From Bog-950 sp046329515 (GTDB taxonomy: Bacteria; Bacteroidota; Bacteroidia; Chitinophagales; LD1), in the NCBI GenBank assembly GCA_046329515.1, contig JAXLUM010000003.1:248001-312000 (forward strand): 64,000 nucleotides of DNA, read 5' to 3'. This document shows positions 16,612 through 26,155 of this stretch, piece by piece. Position 1 is the first letter of the stretch; every line of letters starts with the position of its first letter. The position numbers and the translations under genes were made by a program. Below the pieces are notes generated by a model. The model worked only from the letters and a program-made list of their open reading frames with translations, searched no databases and was not told the DNA's origin.

Positions 16612-17724
16612 ATGGTAAAAAATAGACAACTGTTTTTTGTAATGGCTGCAATTGGTGTGGCGGTAATGGCGCTTAATTCCTGTAAGGAGAAGAATATTGA
16701 AGAGGTTAAGTACGACTTTGAGCACAACTATGCTGATTTAAACCAGGCGCAGCTGATTGGTAAAAAAATATTCTTCGATACGCGTCTTTCTAATCCCGCA
16801 GGCCTAAGCTGCGCCGGTTGCCATGCACCGCAAAACGGATTTAGTGATGTCGGTAACCGACCCTTCTCAGAAGGGGCTGTAACAGGTAGTTTTATCAACC
16901 GTAATGCCTCTTCCTTAGCGTATCTGTCTTTTGTACCTGCACGCTTTTATAATTCAGATGATTCAACTTATGTAGGCGGTTTGTTCATGGATGGAAGAGT
17001 GAACTCTTTTGAAGAACAAGCTATAAAGCCGCTGCTCAACCATCTTGAAATGAATGCCGGCTCAGGTGCTGAAATCGTGGAGAAGATTAAGAACTCTGAT
17101 TACGCCTCGCTTTTTAAAAGAACCTACGGCGCAACTATTTTTGAAGATACTACCGCTGCGCTGCAAGCTGCTTTGCAGTCACTGGCAGCCTTTGAACGTT
17201 CGGAACAGCTTAGCCCGTTTAGCAGTAAATATGATTTGTATTTGGCCGGTGAGGTAAATTTAACCGAGCAGGAAATGCGTGGCCTGAAACTGTTTAACGA
17301 TACTGCCAAGGCTAAGTGTGCCAATTGCCACCCTTCAACTGAAGATGAAGATGCAGGCGTTGTGTTGTTTACAGATTTCACTTATGATAATATAGGCCTT
17401 CCGCCAAATCCCAATTCGCCTGTTGCCGGCCCCGATTTAGGATTAGGTGCTGTAGTAGGAAGTGCGGCCGAAAACGGAAAATTCAGAGTGCCTACCTTGC
17501 GTAACGTAGAAGTTAGCGCCCCGTATTTCCACAACGGTGTATTTAATACCTTGGAAGATGCGGTACGTTTTTATTCTGAACGCGATATACCCGGCAAATA
17601 TCCTGCACCCGAAGTTGGGCAGAATGTAAATATGGATGAATTGGGTAACTTGCAGTTAACACAACAGGATATAGACGATATAGTAGCATTTTTGAAAACA
17701 TTGACCGATGGATACCAAAGATGA
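16612..17724 (+). CDS. di-haem cytochrome c peroxidase / MauG-family lipoprotein
   Basis: 370 residues. Lipoprotein signal peptide (Cys24, AVMALNSCKEKN). Two c-type haem motifs: CAGCH (GLSCAGCHAPQNGFSD, about residue 65) and CANCH (AKAKCANCHPSTEDED, about 240). Organisation and length fit bacterial di-haem peroxidases: high- and low-potential haem domains and C-terminal VPTLRNVEVSAPYFHNG. Located in the periplasm or on a membrane surface, reducing H2O2 or oxidising a protein partner. Operon-linked to the FecA-like receptor; such pairs recur in Bacteroidota as far as I recall, but the joint role is not established. Its 3' end overlaps the start of the Cys-rich small gene by 17 bp. Confidence 0.9.
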   Translation: MVKNRQLFFVMAAIGVAVMALNSCKEKNIEEVKYDFEHNYADLNQAQLIGKKIFFDTRLSNPAGLSCAGCHAPQNGFSDVGNRPFSEGAVTGSFINRNASSLAYLSFVPARFYNSDDSTYVGGLFMDGRVNSFEEQAIKPLLNHLEMNAGSGAEIVEKIKNSDYASLFKRTYGATIFEDTTAALQAALQSLAAFERSEQLSPFSSKYDLYLAGEVNLTEQEMRGLKLFNDTAKAKCANCHPSTEDEDAGVVLFTDFTYDNIGLPPNPNSPVAGPDLGLGAVVGSAAENGKFRVPTLRNVEVSAPYFHNGVFNTLEDAVRFYSERDIPGKYPAPEVGQNVNMDELGNLQLTQQDIDDIVAFLKTLTDGYQR

Positions 17725-17854
17725 GAATGAAGCAATTACGCAGCTTCCCAAGGTAATTTTACTTGCGGCGCCCTGTATGTTGTGCGCCAAACACAAAAAA
17801 TGCTGTAAGAACTATAAGGACGGCAAACGGTGCAAAAAGTGCCCTAAACGCTAG
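17708..17854 (+). CDS. 48-residue Cys-rich small protein
   Basis: Short ORF read by hand; its ATG at 17708 lies inside the peroxidase 3' end, in another frame. The protein opens MDTKDENEAITQLPK, then VILLAAPCMLCAKHKKCCK and ends KRCKKCPKR: six Cys as CxxC, CC and CxxC, with many Lys/Arg. That spacing suggests a metal-binding (Zn or Fe) microprotein. No signal peptide, so cytoplasmic. The overlap suggests translational coupling with the iron-type operon. I recognise no named family. Confidence 0.6.
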   Translation: MDTKDENEAITQLPKVILLAAPCMLCAKHKKCCKNYKDGKRCKKCPKR

Positions 17855-17914
17855 TTTTCATTGGTAATTCAGTAATTGCCGCAGCTGTTAATTTTTTTGT
17901 CCACAGCGGTTTTT

Positions 17915-17944
17915 TTGTTGATTACTCTCACAATTCTACATTCG
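17915..17944 (+). promoter_or_regulatory. promoter of parE-parC
   Basis: TTG at 17915-17917, 19-bp spacer, TACATTCG at 17937-17944 (7/8 match to TAnnTTTG). It leaves a ~65-nt leader that holds a small palindrome, GCGCAA/TTGCGC at 17979-17995. Confidence 0.6.
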
Positions 17945-18017
17945 CGCGCACTCTATTTTCACGGTGCAATTTTTCAACGCGCAAATCTATTGCGCAGTTC
18001 ATACTTAATTTCGACGA

Positions 18018-19916
18018 ATGGCAAAGCAACAGGAAGAAGCAAGATATACGGAAGACGAGGTAAAAACCCTCGACTGGCTCGAACATATCCGTTTACGCCC
18101 GGGTATGTACATCGGCAAAACCGGTGATGGTTCAAGCATGGATGACGGTATCTACATTCTTTTAAAGGAAGTGGTAGATAACTGTATTGATGAATTTCAG
18201 ATGGGATACGGCAAGAAGGTAGATGTAACGGTTACAAAAGAACGCGTAACCGTGCGCGACTACGGCCGTGGTATTCCTTTAGGTAAGTTAGTTGATTGTG
18301 TTTCGCAAATCAATACCGGCGCTAAATACGATTCAAAGGCGTTTAAGAAATCAGTTGGTTTGAACGGTGTAGGTACTAAAGCCGTAAATGCGCTTTCTAC
18401 TTATTTTAAATCGTATGCCGTTCGCGAAGGGCAAAAGAAAACTGCGGAGTTTGAAGCCGGCAAATTGACCAAGGACCACAAGATTGAAAAAACCGATGAG
18501 CCGAATGGTACCTACATTGAATACGTACCGGACAACAAAATATTTAAAAACTACCACTACCTGTTAGAGTATGTAGAGCAGATGATTCAGAACTATACGT
18601 ATCTGAACACCGGCCTTGCATTCTATCTTAACGGGCAAAAGTATATTTCACAACAGGGGCTATTTGATTTGCTGGCCCGCAAAAAGGACCCCGAAAATTT
18701 ATGCTATCCTGTTATTCACCTTATAGGTGATGATATAGAAATAGCCATGTCGCACACGCACCAATATGGCGAGGAGTATTACAGCTTCGTAAACGGCCAG
18801 TATACCATTTTGGGTGGAACACACTTACAGGCCTTTAAAGAAGCCGTGGTTAAAACCGTGCGCGAATTTTACAAGAAGGACTTTGATACGGTTGATATAC
18901 GCGAAGCTATTTGCGCAGCAGTATCAGTACGTATACAGGAGCCGGTGTTTGAATCGCAAACCAAAACCAAGTTAGGAACAGAAAAACTGCATGGCGAAGA
19001 ACGCACCATGAAACAGTTTATTGGTGAGTTTGTAAAAGAACACCTGGATAACTACCTGCACAAACATCCTGATACGGCTGACGCTTTATTAAAGCGCATA
19101 CTGCAAAGCGAAAGAGAGCGTAAGGAAATTGCCGGTATTAAGAAACTGGCGAATGAACGTGCCAAAAAGGCAAACATCCATAACAAAAAATTGCGCGATT
19201 GCCGTTTGCACCTGAATGATGATAAGAAGGTGACCGATGAAGATAAACTGAAAACCACTTTGTTTATTACGGAAGGTGATTCGGCCAGCGGTAGTATTAC
19301 CAAAAGCCGCAACCCCGATTTACAGGCCGTATTTAGCTTGCGCGGTAAACCGCTTAACTGCTTTGGTTTAACCAAAAAGGTGGTTTACGAAAATGAAGAA
19401 TTTAACCTGCTGCAGCACGCCTTGAATATTGAAGACTTAATGGAAGACCTGCGCTACCACAACATCATTATAGCTACTGATGCTGATGTGGACGGTATGC
19501 ACATTCGCTTACTGTTATTGACTTTCTTCCTGCAATTCTTCCCTGATTTAGTGCGTAATGGCCATGTGAAGATTCTGGAAACGCCTTTGTTTCGTGTGCG
19601 CAACAAACAAAAAACCATTTACTGTTATAGTGAGGAGGAGAAGCAGGCTGCTATTAAAGAACTAAAAGGCAAAGCCGAAATAACGCGCTTTAAGGGCTTG
19701 GGTGAAATATCGCCGGAAGAATTTGAAGGTTTTATAGGCGAAGACATGCGTGTGAGCCCTGTTATAATGGAAGACAAGATTAAGATTGAAAAACTGCTGG
19801 AATACTACATGGGTAAAAATACCGAGGACAGGCAGCGGTTTATTATTGATAACCTGCGCGTGGAAAAAGATGTGGTGGAAGCCGCAACTGAAATTGAATT
19901 GGAACTGGCAGAATAA
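18018..19916 (+). CDS. parE: DNA topoisomerase IV subunit B (type IIA ATPase subunit)
   Basis: 632 residues. GHKL ATPase motifs: LKEVVDNCIDEF, VRDYGRGIPLG and VGLNGVGTKAVNALS. The TOPRIM domain has TLFITEGDSASGSITKSRNP, then ATDADVDGMHIRLLLL and the C-terminal FKGLGEISPEEFEG. Length and the N-terminal EHIRLRPGMYIG fit the Bacteroidota ParE rather than GyrB. Together with ParC it decatenates daughter chromosomes. parC starts 9 bp after the stop, so they form an operon. Confidence 0.92.
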   Translation: MAKQQEEARYTEDEVKTLDWLEHIRLRPGMYIGKTGDGSSMDDGIYILLKEVVDNCIDEFQMGYGKKVDVTVTKERVTVRDYGRGIPLGKLVDCVSQINTGAKYDSKAFKKSVGLNGVGTKAVNALSTYFKSYAVREGQKKTAEFEAGKLTKDHKIEKTDEPNGTYIEYVPDNKIFKNYHYLLEYVEQMIQNYTYLNTGLAFYLNGQKYISQQGLFDLLARKKDPENLCYPVIHLIGDDIEIAMSHTHQYGEEYYSFVNGQYTILGGTHLQAFKEAVVKTVREFYKKDFDTVDIREAICAAVSVRIQEPVFESQTKTKLGTEKLHGEERTMKQFIGEFVKEHLDNYLHKHPDTADALLKRILQSERERKEIAGIKKLANERAKKANIHNKKLRDCRLHLNDDKKVTDEDKLKTTLFITEGDSASGSITKSRNPDLQAVFSLRGKPLNCFGLTKKVVYENEEFNLLQHALNIEDLMEDLRYHNIIIATDADVDGMHIRLLLLTFFLQFFPDLVRNGHVKILETPLFRVRNKQKTIYCYSEEEKQAAIKELKGKAEITRFKGLGEISPEEFEGFIGEDMRVSPVIMEDKIKIEKLLEYYMGKNTEDRQRFIIDNLRVEKDVVEAATEIELELAE

Positions 19917-19925
19917 AAAAAGAGA

Positions 19926-22541
19926 ATGGCTAAGGAAACAGATTTTATACCCCAGGAAAGTAACGGTGAGAACATTCACGTAGATGGCATGTTCAAGAAC
20001 TGGTTCCTGGATTATGCATCATACGTAATACTGGAGCGTGCGGTACCTGCTATTGAAGATGGTTTAAAACCCGTGCAGCGCCGTATACTTCATGCTTTAA
20101 ATGAAATGGACGATGGCCGCTTTAATAAGGTGGCTAACGTTATTGGCCAAAGTATGCAATACCACCCGCATGGCGATGCCAGTATTGGCGATGCGCTGGT
20201 GAACATGGGCCAAAAGGAATTGTTGTTTGATACCCAGGGTAACTGGGGCGATGTACGCACCGGCGATAGCGCTGCTGCACCGCGTTATATTGAAGTGCGC
20301 CTCAGCAAGTTTGCTAAGGAAGTTGCTTTTAATGCAGATACTACCGAATGGCAATTAAGTTATGACGGCCGTAAGAAGGAACCCGTAACACTGCCCATGA
20401 AATTCCCTTTGCTGCTTTCGCAGGGGGCTGATGGTATTGCGGTGGGTCTTTCTACTAAAATATTGCCGCATAACTTTATTGAACTGTGTGAAGCCAGCAT
20501 TAATTACCTTGAAGGAAAACGCTTTCGCTTACTGCCCGATTTTTTAACCGGCGGCTTTGTAGATGTAAGCGAATACAACAAGGGCGAACGCGGGGGCAAA
20601 GTAAAGGTGCGCGCGCGTATTGAAGCGGTTGATAAGAAAACACTTGCCATACGCGAAATACCTTACGGCACAACAACCGTAAGCTTAATTGAAAGCATAC
20701 TTAAGGCGCAGGATAAGGGTAAAATCAAAATAAAAAAGGTAATTGACAACACCGCTAAGGATGTTGAGATACTGATTGAGTTAGTGCCCGGCGCCGACCC
20801 GGATGTGACCATTGACGCGCTATATGCGTTTACAGATTGCCAGTTGAGCATTTCAACCAATGCCTGTGTAATTGTTGATGAAAGGCCGATGTTTCTATCA
20901 GTGCATGAAATACTGGAGCGCAGCACTGAACGTACGAAGGATTTACTAAAACGCGAATTGGAAATACGCCAGGAAGAGCTGAACGAAAAGTGGCATTTCA
21001 GCAGCCTGGAGAAAATATTTATTGAGAAACGCATTTACCGCAATATTGAAGAAGCGGAAACCTGGGAAGAGGTAATATCTACCATTGATAAAGGCTTAAA
21101 ACCTTATAAAAAGTTATTCCGCCGCGAGATTACGCAGGATGATATTGTGCGGTTAACTGAAATTAAAATCAAGCGTATTTCTAAATACGACAGCTTTAAA
21201 GCGGATGAGGAAATTAAGGGTATTGAAGCTGAACTTAAGAAAGTAGCACACGACTTAAAGCACTTAACGGAGTTTAGCGTGGCTTACTTCCAAAACCTGA
21301 TAAAAAAATATGGTAAAGGCCGCGAACGTCGCACAGAAGTTAAAGGCTTTGAAGAAATTGAAATTAAGCAGGTAGCGGCTACCAATGCCAAGTTATATGT
21401 AAACCTTGCCGAAGGGTTTATTGGCACAGGTTTAAAGAAGGATGAGTTTGTGTGCGAGTGCAGCGACCTTGACGATATAATAGCCTTTAACCGCGCCGGC
21501 AAAATGATGGTGGTGCGTATAGGCGATAAGAAATTTGTGGGCAAGGATATTATACACGTTGCCGTTTGGAAAAAGAACGACGAGCGTACCGCCTACAACA
21601 TGGCTTATTACGATGGCGGCAGCAAACGCGCCTTTGTTAAGCGCTTTAATGTAACCGGCATTACGCGCGATAAAGAGTATGACTTAACGCAGGGCGCACC
21701 CGGTAGCAAGGTGCTTTACTTTACCGCTAACGAAAACAGCGAAAGCGAATTGGTAAAAGTTCAATTGCACCCTAACAGCACGGCGCGTATTAAGGAGTTT
21801 GAATTTGACTTTGGCACTATTGAAATTAAAGGCCGCGGCTCTGTAGGTAATATCCTTACCAAGTTCCCTGTGCGCAAAATGGAATTGATTGAAAAAGGGA
21901 AGTCTTCTATTGGTGGCATGAAGTTGTGGCTGGATGAGAAGTTTGGCCGCCTGGTAAACGAAGAGAAGGACAAGAGTAAATACCTTGGCGAGTTCAACAC
22001 CGGCGACCAGATTATTGTAGCCTATAAAGACGGCAACATTGAGTTAACCAGTTTTGAGTTGACCAATAAATACGAAATGGAGGAGATACTTACGGTAAGT
22101 AAGTTTAATGCTGAACAGATTTATACCGCTGTTTACTATGATGGTAACAGCAAGGAGTTTTATGTAAAGCGTTTCAATATTGAACTGAAAACCGAAAAGC
22201 ATAAAACACCAATCGTTACTGAACACAAAGATTCAAAGCTGCATGTATTTTCTGCCGCGCCTGAAGTATGGGTGAAGTTTAATGTAGAGAAAGGCAAGAA
22301 TAAAGAGAAGGTAGAGGAAGAAGTGAAGGTGAATGACCTTATAGACGTTAAAGGCTGGAAGGTGTTGGGCAACCGCTTATCGCAATACCCCGTTAAAGGT
22401 AAGGTTACAGAATCGGAGAAATCGTTGCCGGTTAGCAAGGTAAAGGGCAAAGGCACGGCTGAGGTAGATATGGGAACCACTATTGAGTTTGACGTAAATC
22501 CTAAAGCAAAGAAAAAAGGCAACCAGGGCGATTTATTCTAA
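19926..22541 (+). CDS. parC: DNA topoisomerase IV subunit A
   Basis: 871 residues. N-terminal breakage-reunion domain with MFKNWFLDYASYVILERAVP, DGLKPVQRRILHAL, QYHPHGDASIGDALV and the catalytic Tyr in AAAPRYIEVRLSK (about residue 122). Long coiled-coil and tower region (about 330-470), then a C-terminal beta-pinwheel-like part (about 490-830) and a basic tail. The partner is ParE directly upstream. The C-terminal domain lacks an obvious GyrA box, as expected for topoisomerase IV. Confidence 0.92.
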   Translation: MAKETDFIPQESNGENIHVDGMFKNWFLDYASYVILERAVPAIEDGLKPVQRRILHALNEMDDGRFNKVANVIGQSMQYHPHGDASIGDALVNMGQKELLFDTQGNWGDVRTGDSAAAPRYIEVRLSKFAKEVAFNADTTEWQLSYDGRKKEPVTLPMKFPLLLSQGADGIAVGLSTKILPHNFIELCEASINYLEGKRFRLLPDFLTGGFVDVSEYNKGERGGKVKVRARIEAVDKKTLAIREIPYGTTTVSLIESILKAQDKGKIKIKKVIDNTAKDVEILIELVPGADPDVTIDALYAFTDCQLSISTNACVIVDERPMFLSVHEILERSTERTKDLLKRELEIRQEELNEKWHFSSLEKIFIEKRIYRNIEEAETWEEVISTIDKGLKPYKKLFRREITQDDIVRLTEIKIKRISKYDSFKADEEIKGIEAELKKVAHDLKHLTEFSVAYFQNLIKKYGKGRERRTEVKGFEEIEIKQVAATNAKLYVNLAEGFIGTGLKKDEFVCECSDLDDIIAFNRAGKMMVVRIGDKKFVGKDIIHVAVWKKNDERTAYNMAYYDGGSKRAFVKRFNVTGITRDKEYDLTQGAPGSKVLYFTANENSESELVKVQLHPNSTARIKEFEFDFGTIEIKGRGSVGNILTKFPVRKMELIEKGKSSIGGMKLWLDEKFGRLVNEEKDKSKYLGEFNTGDQIIVAYKDGNIELTSFELTNKYEMEEILTVSKFNAEQIYTAVYYDGNSKEFYVKRFNIELKTEKHKTPIVTEHKDSKLHVFSAAPEVWVKFNVEKGKNKEKVEEEVKVNDLIDVKGWKVLGNRLSQYPVKGKVTESEKSLPVSKVKGKGTAEVDMGTTIEFDVNPKAKKKGNQGDLF

Positions 22542-22575
22542 ATAAGCCACTTGGCAATTTTGTACTTTAGCAGGA

Positions 22576-23142
22576 ATGAAAGTTCCTGCTTTTGTTTTTT
22601 TAATGGCTGCTGTATTGTTTGCTGGTGCGCAAAATGATAGCGCTGCCGTAATTAATAATTCTGAGGATTACTACTCCGCCATCAGTTTAGATTCTACGCT
22701 GCAACATAAGGAGAAGGGCTACGAAAAACTTCACGATGATATTACGGAAAGAGGGAAACTTACCTGTTATTATAAGCATGGTAAATTGGTGCTGCTGGTA
22801 AACAGCTCTACAGATGGCGTTCATTGTTATGAAGATGTGGCCTATGCTGTAAAAGGCAATAAACTGGTGTTTGTGGAAGACTTCAGGCAATGTAGTTTTC
22901 AAACCGACGAAGGTTCTGTAGAAAGCTATACGGACGAGAGAAATTATTTCAAAAACGGAAAACTGCGCTACCTGCAAAGCGGTATTGGCCCTGACGAAGA
23001 AGGAGAGATAAAGTATTATACCGCTCCGCTGGAACAGGACCGGGAACAAAAGATTAAAGCTGAATTTGAATTCTGGAAAGCATTTTTCCTTTCACCATTA
23101 TCCTATGCCGACTTTGAAATAGGTTGGAATTTTAAATTCTGA
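22576..23142 (+). CDS. secreted protein of unknown function (tandem paralogue 1)
   Basis: 188 residues with a type I signal peptide (MKVPAFVFLMAAVLFAGAQ). The core resembles the next gene: TCYYKHGKLVLLVNSSTDGVHCYEDVAY, EDFRQCSFQTDEGS, ERNYFKNGKLRYL and a C-terminal aromatic FEFWKAFFL. Two Cys (HCYED, RQCSF) are conserved between the copies and could form a disulfide. I recognise no domain name. It follows parC by 34 bp. Confidence 0.65.
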   Translation: MKVPAFVFLMAAVLFAGAQNDSAAVINNSEDYYSAISLDSTLQHKEKGYEKLHDDITERGKLTCYYKHGKLVLLVNSSTDGVHCYEDVAYAVKGNKLVFVEDFRQCSFQTDEGSVESYTDERNYFKNGKLRYLQSGIGPDEEGEIKYYTAPLEQDREQKIKAEFEFWKAFFLSPLSYADFEIGWNFKF

Positions 23143-23167
23143 ACGTTAATTCTTTACTTTCAATCCG

Positions 23168-23743
23168 GTGATAAAAACTGCCCTGCTCATTATAACATAC
23201 TTCTTAAGTTGTGCTGCAACAAAACCTGTTGATGACAACAGTAAGCTGCTTGAAAAAGCAGAGACCTATTATGGTGAACTGATGAGCAACCCTAAGCTGA
23301 GCCAAAAGGTAAGGCAGTATGAAGATACCGCACGCGCAATTAGTAAAGGCGAGGTAAAGGCCTTTTACAAAAAAGGTAAGTTGGTAATGCTTACCAATAA
23401 TTATGACGATGGGGAAGATTGCCATGAAACCATAACCTATGTTATACAGGATGATGTTCTGCTTTTAGTAGACTACTACCGGCAATGCGCCTTTACTGTA
23501 AATAACAAAACCCTGCAGGAGTATCGGCAAGATAAATACTACTTTAAAGAGAGCAGGCTGGCCTTATACCTTGTGCGCGAAGGAGAAGGGGAAGACAATG
23601 CTGAGAAAATTCAATTTACCGGCAAGGAGGTTACAGCGGAAGACGAAGGCCGCTTATTGGATAACCTTGCATTTTGGCGCCGCTTTATTGATTCTGAATT
23701 GAATTACAGGCAATTCTCGAAAATACGCCCCTACAAATTTTAA
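23168..23743 (+). CDS. lipoprotein of unknown function (tandem paralogue 2)
   Basis: 191 residues from a GTG start; the lipobox follows at once (LLIITYFLSCAATKP). It is a clear paralogue of the preceding protein: KAFYKKGKLVMLTNNYDDGEDCHETITY, DYYRQCAFTVNNKT, KYYFKESRLALYL and NLAFWRRFIDSELNY. One copy is lipidated and the other soluble, so the duplication changed localisation. No function recognised. Gap to the first copy is 25 bp; probably one transcript. Confidence 0.68.
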   Translation: MIKTALLIITYFLSCAATKPVDDNSKLLEKAETYYGELMSNPKLSQKVRQYEDTARAISKGEVKAFYKKGKLVMLTNNYDDGEDCHETITYVIQDDVLLLVDYYRQCAFTVNNKTLQEYRQDKYYFKESRLALYLVREGEGEDNAEKIQFTGKEVTAEDEGRLLDNLAFWRRFIDSELNYRQFSKIRPYKF

Positions 23744-23867
23744 CAGTCTGCTTTGTACCATAGCAGTTAAGAGCTAAACCCACCCCAACGCAAGCAATAA
23801 AGGGGCAGGGGTACAGTTATTTATATGAGGCATTATGTATCCGTTTCTTAACTGAAAATCTACAACT

Positions 23868-24344
23868 ATGGATAATGTACAAAGAATGACCGCCCCTATA
23901 AATATTCCTAAAACACTTATAGCGGGTGTGGCGGCAACAGCAGCCATGACGGTATTTATTTTAATAGCGCCGCTAATTGGTTTGCCGCATATGCAGGTAG
24001 GTTCTCTGTTAGGTGGCGAGCACAAAGTAGTAGGCTGGATTGTGCACTTTGCTATGGGTATTGTGTTTGCCTTTATTTATGCGCGCATTGCCAATAACAG
24101 TTTGCCGGTTGAAAATAACGTAGCGCGCGGCGCTATATATGGTTTATTAGTGTTTGTATTCGCTCAAATTGTAATTCACATATTTGCCATAACAGGCCGG
24201 CTGGATTGGGATTCGAAGGAGAATTGGGGCCTGGCGGTGTTTGTTAGCTCCATAGGCCACCTTATATATGGTTCAGTGCTTGGTGCCTTTTATAAGAAAA
24301 CGCGTAATGGCGACTTTTTTCAACCTGTAAAAGACCATCGCTGA
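23868..24344 (+). CDS. four-helix integral membrane protein (DUF6789-like)
   Basis: 158 residues. Four predicted membrane helices: LIAGVAATAAMTVFILIAPL, WIVHFAMGIVFAFIYARIA, GAIYGLLVFVFAQIVIHIFA and FVSSIGHLIYGSVLGAFY. The loop HMQVGSLLGGEHKVVGW and the His residues in helices 2-4 recall small membrane proteins of the DUF6789/DUF1440 type. That assignment is from memory of the pattern and uncertain. Function unknown; no linked partner gene. Confidence 0.6.
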   Translation: MDNVQRMTAPINIPKTLIAGVAATAAMTVFILIAPLIGLPHMQVGSLLGGEHKVVGWIVHFAMGIVFAFIYARIANNSLPVENNVARGAIYGLLVFVFAQIVIHIFAITGRLDWDSKENWGLAVFVSSIGHLIYGSVLGAFYKKTRNGDFFQPVKDHR

Positions 24345-24400
24345 TACGTTTAGGAGTTCTGTAATTATTTACACATTTGCGGCTACTAAAACCAAGGTGC

Positions 24401-26155
24401 ATGAACCGGATTTTACTAGCCGCAATTTTTATTGCTGTACTTACAGCCTGCAACCAAAAAAGTGTAAACACTTCTGCTGATGCAGATAAAATCTTTGATA
24501 CTTTTAAGGAGCGGTTTGTTGAGAAATTATGGGAAGTAAATCCGGGTTGGGCTACCTCGCAGGGTTATCATAAATACGATTCGGTGTTGGTAATACCGGG
24601 GCCCGAAGAAGATAAGTTGGTGCTTGCATTTGCCGATTCAGTTGATACCTGGTTGCAACAATGGAAGCCGGAAGCTTTAAGCGCTGCCAATAAAACGGAT
24701 TGGCAATTGATAAAGAACTATGCAGAGTACACGCGCTTTTATATAAATGAGTTTAAGGGAGGTGAATGGAATCCTTCGAACTATAATGTGGGCGGTGCCA
24801 TTTTTGATGTGATGGATAACCGCAACGCCGCTTTGGATACAAAGCTGAAAGCGGTTAACTCCAAATTGAAAAACGTGCCTGCGTTTTTTGAAGCAGCGAA
24901 AGGCATAATTCATAATCCAACCAAAGAGCATACGCAATTAGCTATTGACCAAAACAAGGGCTCCTTGTATTTCTTTACCGCTGTATTGCCTGATTCATTG
25001 AAGGCTTCAGGTTTGGCCGCTACTGAAAAAGAGGAGATGACTAAAAATATTGCAGCGGCTAAGCAGGCTGTTGAAGGTTACATTAGCTGGTTAGAGAAAG
25101 AAGTGCAGCCTAAACTTGGCGACTCGGCCAGAAGTTTCAGAATAGGTAAGGAGTTGTATGAGAAGAAGTTTAAGCTGGATGTAAACTCGCAATACAGTGC
25201 AGCAGAAATGTATAAGAAAGCAGAAGAGCGCAAGGCCTACTTAACTGCTGAAATGGGCAAACTTACCGAACAGCTTTGGCCGAAATATTTGGGCAAAACA
25301 AAAATGCCGCAAGATAAGGCCGTAGCTATTCGCATGATGATTGATGAAATTTCAAAACAGCATTGCAATAGAGATTCGTTTTTGCCAACCATTGAAAAAC
25401 AATTGCCGCAGCTTACGGCCTTTATTAATAGCCATAACATTATAGACCTTGACTCTACCAAACCGCTTAAGGTGCGTAAAACGCCTGAGTATATGGAAGG
25501 CGGCGGTGCAGGGGCATCAATAAACTCACCGGGGCCATATGATAAAGATGCTGCCACGTATTACAATGTATCCTTACTAAATGGTTATTCTGCTGAAGAA
25601 GCCGAGAGCTATTTGCGCGAATACAATGATTATGTTCTGCAGATACTGAACATACATGAAGCCATACCCGGCCATTACACCCAGTTGATTTACTCTAACC
25701 GCTCGCCTAGTATTATTAAATCCATTTTTGGCAATGGCGCAATGGTAGAGGGCTGGGCCTGCTATGTAGAGCGCATGATGATGGAAGAAGGATATAATGA
25801 TTCGCCCGAAATGTGGCTGTTCTATTACAAGTGGAACATGCGTGAAGCCTGCAACTTTATACTGGACTACAATATTCATTGCAATAACTGGAGCGAGCAG
25901 CAGGTGAAGGACTTGTTGGTGAAAGAAGCTTTTCAACAGGAAGCAGAAGCCAAAGGGAAGTATAAGCGCGCCACCCTTACTCAAGTGCAGTTAACCAGTT
26001 ACTTTACGGGTTTAACTGAGATATACGAACTGCGGGAAGAGATAAAAAAGAAACAGGCCGAAAAATTCGACCTGAAGAAGTTTCACGAGCAGTTTTTAAG
26101 CTACGGAAGCGCCCCGGTTAAAGATATAAGGGCGCTCATGTTGAACGGAAATTAA
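24401..26155 (+). CDS. DUF885-family lipoprotein (putative metallopeptidase-like)
   Basis: 584 residues from the ATG at 24401, which starts exactly at a lipoprotein signal (MNRILLAAIFIAVLTACNQK); an upstream TTG at 24377 is less likely. DUF885 hallmarks: GGGAGASINSPGPYDKDAAT, then LNIHEAIPGHYTQLIYSNR with the metal-binding-like HExxxxH, and GAMVEGWACYVERMMMEEG. Gluzincin-like fold is generally assumed for this family; peptidase activity is rarely proven. Located on the outer leaflet side of the periplasm. It converges with the next gene and their stops overlap (26152-26155). Confidence 0.85.
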   Translation: MNRILLAAIFIAVLTACNQKSVNTSADADKIFDTFKERFVEKLWEVNPGWATSQGYHKYDSVLVIPGPEEDKLVLAFADSVDTWLQQWKPEALSAANKTDWQLIKNYAEYTRFYINEFKGGEWNPSNYNVGGAIFDVMDNRNAALDTKLKAVNSKLKNVPAFFEAAKGIIHNPTKEHTQLAIDQNKGSLYFFTAVLPDSLKASGLAATEKEEMTKNIAAAKQAVEGYISWLEKEVQPKLGDSARSFRIGKELYEKKFKLDVNSQYSAAEMYKKAEERKAYLTAEMGKLTEQLWPKYLGKTKMPQDKAVAIRMMIDEISKQHCNRDSFLPTIEKQLPQLTAFINSHNIIDLDSTKPLKVRKTPEYMEGGGAGASINSPGPYDKDAATYYNVSLLNGYSAEEAESYLREYNDYVLQILNIHEAIPGHYTQLIYSNRSPSIIKSIFGNGAMVEGWACYVERMMMEEGYNDSPEMWLFYYKWNMREACNFILDYNIHCNNWSEQQVKDLLVKEAFQQEAEAKGKYKRATLTQVQLTSYFTGLTEIYELREEIKKKQAEKFDLKKFHEQFLSYGSAPVKDIRALMLNGN

